5,119 nt of DNA from an archaeon. GTDB lineage: Archaea > Asgardarchaeota > Hermodarchaeia > Hermodarchaeales > Hermodarchaeaceae. The notes beneath the pieces are model-generated. The model was not told the origin of the DNA, ran no database searches, and saw only the letters and a program-made list of their open reading frames with translations. Positions 1 to 5,119 of the stretch are shown piece by piece. The first letter of the stretch is position 1. Each line of letters starts with the position of its first letter. The stretch covers positions 1-5,119 of the forward strand of contig JABXGU010000500.1 of NCBI GenBank assembly GCA_016550415.1, given 5' to 3'. Position numbers and translations under genes: made by a program.

Positions 1-63
1 ACAAAAAAGGCGCTCTCAGATCGTTTAGCGGATCTTAAACTCAATTTTGCTACACAAGCATAA
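1..63 (+). CDS. C-terminal tail of an upstream gene (partial, unidentified)
   Basis: Frame 1 is open from the left edge to a TAA at 61-63 and would encode about 20 residues, ending LADLKLNFATQA. The peptide is helix-like and rich in Lys, Leu and Ala. The other two + frames close sooner, at 26-28 and 36-38. The stop lies 115 bases before the egsA start, which leaves room for a separate egsA promoter. The fragment is too short to identify a family, and an open stretch this short could be chance. Confidence 0.4.
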   Translation, partial: TKKALSDRLADLKLNFATQA

Positions 64-122
64 TCCCAAAGTTCCGAGCAGTTAGTTGGTTATCGATGTT
101 GTAATACAAGGTAGTAAAACTG

Positions 123-130
123 TTTAATAG
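123..130 (+). promoter_or_regulatory. Candidate archaeal TATA box for egsA
   Basis: TTTAATAG is the best TATA-like octamer upstream of egsA. It is preceded by an A-rich stretch (GTAAAAC, 113-119) that could act as a BRE. A start site about 25 bases downstream would fall near 150-155 and give a leader of roughly 25 bases that still contains the Shine-Dalgarno site at 164-170. A short perfect palindrome, TTGTA-A-TACAA, lies just upstream at 99-109. The call rests on pattern and spacing only. Confidence 0.35.
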
Positions 131-163
131 GATTAATCGGATAGCTATTCTGTTCGCAGAGTG

Positions 164-170
164 AAAGGAG
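164..170 (+). promoter_or_regulatory. Ribosome binding site that fixes the egsA start
   Basis: AAAGGAG sits 8 bases before the ATG at 179, an ideal Shine-Dalgarno spacing. The alternative in-frame GTG at 161 lies upstream of this site, so the ATG at 179 is preferred. Confidence 0.75.
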
Positions 171-178
171 TACCCACG

Positions 179-1243
179 ATGTCTGAAAAAGAAAGTGCCC
201 ATCGAATGCAACTACCTGGAGAAGTGATGATTGGGTCAGGAGTAATTCATCAGCTGGGCGATGTAGCAAAACGAGTCGTATCAACTCGGCGTGCAATTCT
301 TATCTCTGATAAAGGCGTCATGAAAATCGCAGGTGAGGATGCCATAGCTTCACTCGAAAAGGCACAATTTTCAGTAGAAACCATAATTATCAAAAAAGCT
401 ACGGAACCAGAAGTCGAGAAATCCTGTGACGGAATACGCAAACATAGCGCAGGCGTGGTCGTCGCTGTTGGTGGAGGATCTGTCATAGATACCGCCAAAT
501 TGTGTTCAACTTATGAAAACCAGCCTTTCATTAGCGTACCAACCTCAGCTGCCCATGATGGTATTTCAAGCCCACGAGCCTCAATTAAAAAAGATGGAAC
601 CTCCGTATCTGTTGAAGGACAATCCCCAATAGCAATTGTAGCCGACACACACATCATCTCAAAAGCACCCTATCGATTCACAGCTGCTGGATGCGGAGAT
701 CTAATCTCCAAAATCACCGCTGTGCGAGATTGGAAACTTGCCCATACCCTAGGATACGATTACTACGGGGAATATTCTGCATCACTTTCATTGATGGGCG
801 CCACTATCATCATGGAAAATGCGACCAGCATCCAACCTAATGACGAACACAGTATTCGTCTCGTAATTGAAGCCTTGATAGCCAGCGGCATTGCCATGGG
901 AATTGCGGGATCGAGCCGACCTGCAAGTGGTGCAGAACACAAGTTCAGTCATGCCCTTGATCGAGTCGCTCCTAAACCCGCACTTCATGGTGAACAATGT
1001 GGTGTAGGCACAATTATGATGGGATATCTTCATGCCATCGATTGGGAAGAAATCCGAAATGCATTAGCCACCATTGGGGCACCAACAACTGCCAAAGAGC
1101 TCAAGATTACCCCCGAACATATCATCGAAGCCCTCAAGATAGCCCATACCATCAATCCCAATCGCTACACCATTCTAGGCGAACGTGGACTCACAGAAAA
1201 AGCAGCAGAACGCCTTGCCCGAATCACAGGCGTAATCAGCTAA
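179..1243 (+). CDS. egsA: sn-glycerol-1-phosphate dehydrogenase, NAD(P)-dependent
   Basis: This cytoplasmic enzyme reduces dihydroxyacetone phosphate to sn-glycerol-1-phosphate with NAD(P)H. The product is the backbone of archaeal ether lipids. At 354 residues it matches the usual family length. The N-terminal half is a Rossmann-like nucleotide-binding domain with the signature GGGSVIDTAK (98-107), followed by SVPTSAAHDGISSPRASI (119-136), which is highly characteristic of the archaeal G1P dehydrogenases. The C-terminal helical half carries the expected zinc ligands Asp174 (in GCGDLISK), His254 (in GAEHKFSH) and His270 (in LHGEQCG). Bacterial glycerol dehydrogenase (GldA) and AraM-type G1P dehydrogenases share the fold, but this motif set fits the archaeal EgsA branch best. 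The start is set by AAAGGAG 8 bases upstream. The gene has its own likely promoter and converges on tldE. No key residue is missing. Confidence 0.96.
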   Translation: MSEKESAHRMQLPGEVMIGSGVIHQLGDVAKRVVSTRRAILISDKGVMKIAGEDAIASLEKAQFSVETIIIKKATEPEVEKSCDGIRKHSAGVVVAVGGGSVIDTAKLCSTYENQPFISVPTSAAHDGISSPRASIKKDGTSVSVEGQSPIAIVADTHIISKAPYRFTAAGCGDLISKITAVRDWKLAHTLGYDYYGEYSASLSLMGATIIMENATSIQPNDEHSIRLVIEALIASGIAMGIAGSSRPASGAEHKFSHALDRVAPKPALHGEQCGVGTIMMGYLHAIDWEEIRNALATIGAPTTAKELKITPEHIIEALKIAHTINPNRYTILGERGLTEKAAERLARITGVIS

Positions 1244-1268
1244 TCTGGCTTCGCCACAGCAGATTTTT
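1242..1268 (+). terminator. Candidate terminator after egsA
   Basis: AATCTG (1242-1247) can pair with CAGATT (1260-1265). A smaller TGGC-TTC-GCCA hairpin (1246-1256) competes with it inside. The structure overlaps the egsA stop codon and runs into five Ts (1264-1268). Archaeal termination mainly needs the T tract, and five Ts is modest, so this is plausible but unproven. Confidence 0.35.
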
Positions 1269-1296
1269 GATGACCTTTCGAAAAGTAAGATTAAGG

Positions 1297-1326
1297 CCCC
1301 AAACGATTTCCATTAATTATCGGGGG
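1297..1326. other. Imperfect hairpin with a seven-G run between convergent genes
   Basis: CCCC (1297-1300) pairs with part of the G run at 1322-1328, and CGAT (1304-1307) pairs with ATCG (1319-1322). This leaves a three-A bulge and an 11-base A/T-rich loop. No T tract follows on either strand, so it is not a standard terminator. It lies in the untranslated space between egsA and tldE and could fold in transcripts from either side. Its function is unknown. Confidence 0.25.
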
Positions 1327-1439
1327 GGTAGAAAGAAATGATGCAGCAACTCAATGTTATCAACAAAAAATGGGTCGCTTTTATTCAGAAAAAACTCTAT
1401 TAAAAAAGCAAGAGATGCTTCCCCATCGCTCAAAGACAT
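1317..1439 (-). CDS. Doubtful small ORF (40 residues) downstream of tldE
   Basis: An ATG at 1439-1437, 17 bases after the tldE stop, opens a 40-codon frame ending in TAA at 1319-1317. The peptide starts MSLSDGEASLAFLIEF, continues through SDPFFVDNIELLHHFF and ends LPPR. It is acidic near the start and rich in Phe and Leu. If real, it would be the last gene of the operon. Against it, there is no Shine-Dalgarno site, a 40-codon open frame is not rare by chance, and the many Phe codons come from T tracts that look like a transcription stop. A + strand frame is also open across the same bases (1354-1470). No family was recognised. Confidence 0.18.
   Translation of the reverse strand: MSLSDGEASLAFLIEFFLNKSDPFFVDNIELLHHFFLPPR
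1365..1407 (-). terminator. Oligo-T tracts ending the regulator-tldD-tldE operon
   Basis: Read on the - strand, three separate six-T runs (complement of A runs at 1402-1407, 1389-1394 and 1365-1370) begin about 50 bases after the tldE stop. Runs of five to eight Ts without a stable hairpin are the usual intrinsic termination signal in archaea. Clustering of three runs just past the last gene fits an operon end. The same runs would also be read by the doubtful 40-residue ORF. Confidence 0.45.
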
Positions 1440-1456
1440 CGCAAATGATTTCAATG

Positions 1457-2806
1457 CTAGTTGGAGCTAATTTTAGCTGACTCAATTACTAGAGACGGTG
1501 TAATTGCAGTATGTATTGTACGAGTGTCAGCACCTACCAGTTGGATTCCCTTGAAGAAGTCTCGCATATTTATGCCGATTAAAGTGTTTTTTACGGGATG
1601 CTGAATTTCTCCTTTTTCGACATAGTAGCCTTCCATAATCAAAGCACTGAATTCGCCAGTGCCTATATTGGGTTTATCAAAGGTTAAACGACAAATAAGA
1701 CCCTTCCCCATTTCCTCAAGGAGTTCATCATACGACCCTTTCCCAGGAGTGATAATGATATTTGTAGGAGCAATCTTTAAGGGATCACGATACGAGGCCC
1801 GGCTTGCATTACCTGTATTTTCTGTATTCGTCTTGTTGGCCGTATAAGAATTATGATAAAAGTTCTGTAAATGCCCTTCGCTGATTATCTCGGTGTTTTG
1901 CGACGGAAACCCCTCTGAATCAAAGGGTCTTGACCTATTTCCTTTGGGAAGCAATCCCGCATCCCGTAACGTAAAGTATTCAGGAGCTATAACTTCGTTT
2001 AAATAATCCCCCAGATAGGATCTGCCCATCTGAACTTCCTCAGCATTGAATGCATTTACGAATCCAATTCGAAAAATGAAGTCTAGCGCAACTGGTGTGA
2101 ATAAAATAGGAAGGGTTCCGGGTTGAACAGGTTTTGGCCGTAATAGGTTAAGAGTATTCTTGGCTGCACATTCCCCGATTTTCTCGGGATTGATTTGTTT
2201 CAAATCACGGGCTATCTGAAATTCGAAGCTTGAGGCTTGCCCATCTTCTACTTTAATTGTTGGATCAGCTGAAAGATCGATGAGCGTTTCCTTGTAACTG
2301 CCTTTAATCCCTAAAGAATTGAGTATGGCTGTTTCGATGGATTGGACCGTAAGAGAAGCTTCAATCAACACGCGCATATTCGGTAAATGAGTCCGACAGG
2401 CTTCTACTGTACGCATTAAGAGGTTAACAGCCTCATCTGAATCCAGATTGGCAAGTTGGGGATCGAAGAGTCCATCGACTGGTCGATATGATCCTTTCGA
2501 CTCTGGAAAACTTTGAAACTTCTCATCAGGGAGAGAGACATTGGCTAGAGATACTGCGTTTTCCGCTCTTTTTCGAAGATCAAGCTCATCAAAGGTAGAC
2601 GTAAATGAAGAACCAAGCCTCTTGTCTATTACAGCTCGGATAGCACAACCAACATCATGCTTTTCTTTAGCAACCTTCATTGCTCCTTTTTCAACATTTA
2701 ATTTGATTTCTTTCCTCGATGTTAGAAAGACTTCAGCTTGTTGAGCTCCGAACCGTTCGGCATCTCGAAGAACTTGGTTTCCCAAACTAACAAGATCATA
2801 CTCCAT
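1457..2806 (-). CDS. tldE: TldE/PmbA-type partner subunit of the TldD/TldE protease
   Basis: The 449-residue protein has the normal length of the TldE (PmbA) branch of the U62 metallopeptidase-like family. Family features include the N-terminal AEVFLTSRKEIKLNVEKG segment (24-41), RPFDSEGFPSQNTEIISEGHL (293-313) leading into the conserved TGNASR (331-336), and a C-terminal GEFSALIMEGYYVEKGEIQHPV block (384-405). It has no HExxxH motif, as expected for the non-catalytic partner. In the characterised bacterial system TldD and TldE form a heterodimeric protease that trims unfolded peptides, including the microcin B17 precursor and the CcdA antitoxin. The archaeal substrate is not known from this sequence. 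The gene begins one base after the tldD stop and has a strong ribosome binding site inside the tldD end, which favours matched production of the two subunits. No signal peptide or membrane segment is visible, so the protein is probably cytoplasmic. Confidence 0.93.
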   Translation of the reverse strand: MEYDLVSLGNQVLRDAERFGAQQAEVFLTSRKEIKLNVEKGAMKVAKEKHDVGCAIRAVIDKRLGSSFTSTFDELDLRKRAENAVSLANVSLPDEKFQSFPESKGSYRPVDGLFDPQLANLDSDEAVNLLMRTVEACRTHLPNMRVLIEASLTVQSIETAILNSLGIKGSYKETLIDLSADPTIKVEDGQASSFEFQIARDLKQINPEKIGECAAKNTLNLLRPKPVQPGTLPILFTPVALDFIFRIGFVNAFNAEEVQMGRSYLGDYLNEVIAPEYFTLRDAGLLPKGNRSRPFDSEGFPSQNTEIISEGHLQNFYHNSYTANKTNTENTGNASRASYRDPLKIAPTNIIITPGKGSYDELLEEMGKGLICRLTFDKPNIGTGEFSALIMEGYYVEKGEIQHPVKNTLIGINMRDFFKGIQLVGADTRTIHTAITPSLVIESAKISSN

Positions 2807-2807
2807 T

Positions 2808-4193
2808 TTACATACCTCCTAAGGGAACTTGACGAATTCGTGCATGAGGTCCCCCGGAATTGTCCGGTATCATCTGTTCACCCTTGCCACAAGTTCCAGC
2901 AGATAAACCAAAATCATTACCAATGGCATCAATTTTCGATAGAAACTCGATTATTTGCCCCGCAACTGAAACATCGCGGATCATCTGAGATTTTTCTCCG
3001 TTTTCGATTAAGTAGCCGTAACTTGCTTGAAACATGAATTGGCCTTTCGAAGAATCTGTGTACCCGTAATTATAATCGCAGAGTAGAATACCTGAACCTG
3101 TATCCTCAATCATTTCTTGAACATCCCAGTCTCCACGTTCCATGAACGTGTTACTCATGCGCGGGATTGGTTCAAACATGAAAGATTGACAACGTGCGGC
3201 ACCATTGGGCATCATACCCAAACGTGAGGCAGTTTCTAGACTATGCATTAGATCCGTAAGTATTCCGTTCTTGATCAAAGATCGCTTCTGGGTTTTGGTT
3301 CCCTCCCAATCGTATTCGAAAGAGCCACGCCATCCAGGAACATTGGGATCATCGCTGATATTCAAGAAGTCAGGGCCTAACCTTTCCCCTAACTTACCCT
3401 CTAACACGGTTTTTTCGGCAACCCAATTATCTGCTTCACAGGGGTGTCCAAATGCTTCATGCACCATTGCCGCATTCAGTGGAGGATCAATGATTACATC
3501 ATAAGTACCACCTTTGGCTGGTTTTGAGGAAAGCAGCTCAATTGCGAGCTCTCCAGATTTTCGGGCAATATTTCTGGCTTCCGTTTCATTAAGGACTTCA
3601 AATCCACCCCGTCCAGCGACTTGCCCCCATGCTCGTTGACGTTGGCCATTTTCTTTTGCAGTTACTCTTAGGATTAGACGAGGTAGCGAGTTAGTAATCG
3701 AAACATTTGTACCCCAGGAGTTGAAAATAGATAGACGTGTCACATTATCCTGATAGATAGTGCGGGTATTCTCAATTCGCTGATCAACGCTTCGAACTTC
3801 TTCATCAAGCATTTTGGTAAGGGCCATCTTTTCTTCTTCAGAGATATTCTGGAGGTTCTTTTTTACCTTGAGTTCCATTTTATCTTGAAAGCTCGGACCC
3901 GATAGGGCAAAGCTCTCTGCTACATGGTTCCGAATTGCTAAAGCGGTTTTCGCTACTTTTCGTCCAATTTGCCGCATTCCTTCTTGTGTGAAATTAGTTG
4001 TATGGGCAAACGCCCATGCACCATCAATAAAAGCGCGGATTCCAGCTCCCTTGAGCTGTGCACCTAAGGAAGTTTTCGACACTCCGTTGTTAATTTCGAT
4101 TCGTGTAAGGTGTGTGTCTTCAATTCGAATATCAGAGAAACTTACGCCCTCATCTAAAGCTGTTGAAATGGCTATTTGTGCTAAGTCTTCCAT
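2808..4193 (-). CDS. tldD: TldD-type zinc metalloprotease (catalytic subunit)
   Basis: This is the catalytic half of the TldD/TldE peptide-processing protease (family U62). The 461-residue protein has an N-terminal substrate-binding region and a C-terminal catalytic region. The zinc site is intact: HEAFGH at 245-250 gives His245, Glu246 and His250, followed by PCEAD. A Cys at 435 in GTCGKGEQ matches the conserved GxCGK segment that supplies the third zinc ligand in bacterial TldD. Other family blocks are NGILTDLMHSLETASRLG (309-326), NGAARCQSFMFEPIPRMSNT (330-349) and SSKGQFMFQASYGYLIENGE (381-400). No secretion signal is visible. The ATG at 4193 lies 6 bases after the regulator stop, with a weak site (AGGGG) 9 bases upstream overlapping the regulator's last codons. 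This placement implies co-transcription and perhaps coupled translation with the regulator. Function is confident at family level; the substrate is unknown. Confidence 0.95.
   Translation of the reverse strand: MEDLAQIAISTALDEGVSFSDIRIEDTHLTRIEINNGVSKTSLGAQLKGAGIRAFIDGAWAFAHTTNFTQEGMRQIGRKVAKTALAIRNHVAESFALSGPSFQDKMELKVKKNLQNISEEEKMALTKMLDEEVRSVDQRIENTRTIYQDNVTRLSIFNSWGTNVSITNSLPRLILRVTAKENGQRQRAWGQVAGRGGFEVLNETEARNIARKSGELAIELLSSKPAKGGTYDVIIDPPLNAAMVHEAFGHPCEADNWVAEKTVLEGKLGERLGPDFLNISDDPNVPGWRGSFEYDWEGTKTQKRSLIKNGILTDLMHSLETASRLGMMPNGAARCQSFMFEPIPRMSNTFMERGDWDVQEMIEDTGSGILLCDYNYGYTDSSKGQFMFQASYGYLIENGEKSQMIRDVSVAGQIIEFLSKIDAIGNDFGLSAGTCGKGEQMIPDNSGGPHARIRQVPLGGM
2815..2820 (-). promoter_or_regulatory. 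Strong tldE ribosome binding site inside the tldD 3' end
   Basis: Read on the - strand, AGGAGG (continuing GT) lies 8 bases before the tldE ATG and encodes the Gly-Gly next to the last Met of TldD. It is the strongest Shine-Dalgarno match in the window. It implies efficient initiation of tldE by ribosomes that have just finished tldD. Confidence 0.8.
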
Positions 4194-4199
4194 AAATCT

Positions 4200-4943
4200 T
4201 TACCCCTGTTTGGCTTTGAAGATGATTTCTCGCATTCCGCGAGCAAGTTCAATGTATTCATCAGACCCCAAGACCATTAGTTCTAGCAACCAATCATACA
4301 ACTGAAGAGCCCTTGAATCAACTAAATCGTGCTGTAAATTTTGTAAGATTAAGACAGCAAATTTATCTTTAATTTCCCAAACTTTTAGCCCAGTATCAAT
4401 GAACTCTTGGCGTTTTGTTTCAGGAATTGAAAAACCAAAGACTCGTTCAATGTAGACAACATCTTTAGCTAGTCGCTCAGCAAGAAATTGATCATTAAGG
4501 GCTGGTGAACCCTCAGGAAAAACAAATGCGTCAGCAGTCCTAGTGAAATAATCTGTGGTCCGTTTTCCCTTTCTAACCGTACCGAACTTTTTGACAAACC
4601 CGTTCTCAATTAATTTTGGAAGGTGATGGTAGACCTGATTACGGGTAAGAGGATTTACACCACTATGTTTGGATTGTTTGACTATTTCAACAACAGAAAG
4701 GGCATATCGTTTGACAGGCCATTGCCTTGTGATTGTCTCCTTGGTTTCTGGATGATATTCCTGTGTCGTTTGTTTATCCTCAATTCCTGCGCGAAGAGTC
4801 CGGATTATATCAACCTTAACAGGATCATCAAGAGCCTGGGTCATTTCTGGGCTCGTGATAAATATCACTGGCTTACGAGGCTGCTTACCTGCTTCAGTTA
4901 ATGTGATGTTTCGGATTTTATCAGCCAAAGATTCTGACATCAT
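4200..4943 (-). CDS. Winged-helix transcriptional regulator, first gene of the tldD-tldE operon
   Basis: A 247-residue protein (from the ATG at 4943) with an ArsR-like winged-helix DNA-binding region. The first helix carries SPEMTQALDDPVKVDIIRTLR (31-51). The likely recognition helix is within TRNQVYHHLPKLIENGFV (100-117), followed by a basic wing, KKFGTVRKGKRTTDYF (118-133). Between them, about 45 residues replace the usual short linker. Residues 147-247 form a mostly helical domain with amphipathic segments that I do not recognise; it may serve dimerisation or sensing. No metal-binding Cys cluster appears within these residues. The start is uncertain: ATGs at 4943 and 4940 both fit and neither has a clear Shine-Dalgarno site. 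An ATG at 4988 would add 15 residues including CPIC, and a TTG at 5006 lies inside the inverted repeat. The gene sits 6 bases before tldD and directly downstream of the large palindrome, so it probably regulates itself and tldDE. Activator or repressor cannot be told. Confidence 0.85.
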   Translation of the reverse strand: MMSESLADKIRNITLTEAGKQPRKPVIFITSPEMTQALDDPVKVDIIRTLRAGIEDKQTTQEYHPETKETITRQWPVKRYALSVVEIVKQSKHSGVNPLTRNQVYHHLPKLIENGFVKKFGTVRKGKRTTDYFTRTADAFVFPEGSPALNDQFLAERLAKDVVYIERVFGFSIPETKRQEFIDTGLKVWEIKDKFAVLILQNLQHDLVDSRALQLYDWLLELMVLGSDEYIELARGMREIIFKAKQG

Positions 4944-4988
4944 TAGACACGTTTGCAGAGTTATACGGCATATTGGACATGCTTGCAT

Positions 4989-5044
4989 AAATAGTTTGTC
5001 ATACAAACAATTTAATTATTAATTGTTTGTGACATCAACTATTT
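4989..5044. promoter_or_regulatory. 56-base nested inverted repeat, probable operator of the regulator-tldDE operon
   Basis: Two 24-base arms flank an 8-base A/T core (TAATTATT, 5013-5020). The inner 10 bases pair perfectly (ACAAACAATT 5003-5012 with AATTGTTTGT 5021-5030). The outer 8 also pair perfectly (AAATAGTT 4989-4996 with AACTATTT 5037-5044). The 6 bases between them match at only one position, giving 19 of 24 overall. A second, overlapping dyad, GTTTGT-CAT-ACAAAC, occupies 4994-5008. Three copies of the half-site GTTTGT/ACAAAC are therefore present at 4994, 5003 and 5025. The position just upstream of a DNA-binding protein gene points to an operator. Folding as an RNA hairpin is possible if the segment is transcribed. 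Confidence 0.72.
5009..5024 (-). promoter_or_regulatory. Candidate TATA region of the regulator-tldDE operon
   Basis: The core of the inverted repeat, read on -, is AATTAATAATTAAATT, an A/T-only stretch suited to TBP binding. A start site about 25 bases downstream would fall near 4988-4992, giving either a leader of about 48 bases to the ATG at 4943 or a leaderless message at the ATG at 4988. An alternative TATA-like element, CTATTTATG (4994-4986), would give a start near 4960 and a short leader. In both cases repeat half-sites flank or abut the TATA element, so protein binding there would affect transcription. Confidence 0.35.
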
Positions 5045-5119
5045 TTTATCTTACACAACAAGCTTTTGTACTTGCTTTTCTATCAGCGTAGACCAGAAAT
5101 CTTACGGGGATTCGAGCAT
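5045..5119. other. Unassigned right-hand edge
   Basis: No gene could be assigned. A + frame from a TTG at 5066 stays open to the window edge and reads LYLLFYQRRPEILRGFEH, but it has no ATG or ribosome binding site. On - two short frames enter from the edge and stop at 5083-5085 and 5046-5048. Either could be the end of an upstream - gene. A run of six Ts on + (5042-5047) borders the inverted repeat. Confidence 0.3.

Noticed and set aside
99..109. Short palindrome TTGTA-A-TACAA upstream of egsA as an operator.
   Set aside because: Five-base A/T-rich arms arise often by chance, there is only one copy, and no regulator can be linked to it.
161..178. GTG at 161 as the start of egsA, adding MKGVPT.
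   Set aside because: The AAAGGAG site lies at 164-170, inside this extension and 8 bases before the ATG at 179, so the ATG is the better start.
997..1341. 114-codon + strand ORF overlapping the egsA 3' end.
   Set aside because: It is in another frame within a certain gene; its product is rich in His, Arg and Ser with no family resemblance, typical of a shadow frame.
2738..3504. Several + strand ORFs opposite tldD and tldE.
   Set aside because: They lie antisense to confident, full-length TldD and TldE coding sequence and their products look like no known family.
5000..5006. TTG at 5006 and the overlapping ATG at 5002 as regulator starts.
   Set aside because: The TTG lies inside a perfect arm of the inverted repeat with no ribosome binding site, and the ATG at 5002 is out of frame with the regulator.
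5088..5119. Possible tRNA T-arm at the right edge (TCGAATCCCC on the - strand).
   Set aside because: The 5-base stem needed around the T-loop does not pair, the first T of the loop is absent, and no anticodon or acceptor arm is visible.

Overview
The window looks like ordinary chromosomal DNA from an archaeon. The clearest evidence is a full-length sn-glycerol-1-phosphate dehydrogenase, the enzyme that makes the archaeal lipid backbone. Short TATA-like elements, mixed use of Shine-Dalgarno sites, oligo-T tracts at gene ends and an archaeal-style winged-helix regulator agree with this. The regulator and TldD-type proteins recall those of Asgard-type lineages such as Thorarchaeota, but that placement is from memory and has not been tested. 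No mobile element, CRISPR array, tRNA or rRNA was seen.

Layout, left to right. Positions 1-63 are probably the last codons of an upstream + strand gene. Positions 64-178 hold the likely promoter and ribosome binding site of egsA, which runs 179-1243 on +. A 213-base gap (1244-1456) lies between convergent genes. It holds a hairpin/T-tract at the egsA end, an imperfect hairpin ending in a seven-G run, three six-base T tracts on the - strand after tldE, and a doubtful 40-residue ORF on -. A compact three-gene - strand operon then fills 1457-4943, read from right to left: a winged-helix regulator (4943-4200), tldD (4193-2808) and tldE/pmbA (2806-1457). The gaps are 6 and 1 bases, and a strong ribosome binding site for tldE is buried in the last codons of tldD. 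Upstream of the regulator, 4989-5044 carries a striking 56-base nested inverted repeat around an A/T core, probably an operator/promoter. Positions 5045-5119 could not be assigned.

How the genes work together. EgsA supplies sn-glycerol-1-phosphate for ether lipids and shows no functional link to the operon on the other strand. TldD (intact HExxxH zinc protease) and TldE (partner without the motif) should form a heteromeric peptide-processing protease. The DNA-binding protein made from the same transcript probably controls its own promoter through the large inverted repeat. The protease substrate is not evident. The unusual point of the window is a one-component regulator plus TldD/TldE module under an elaborate palindromic control region.
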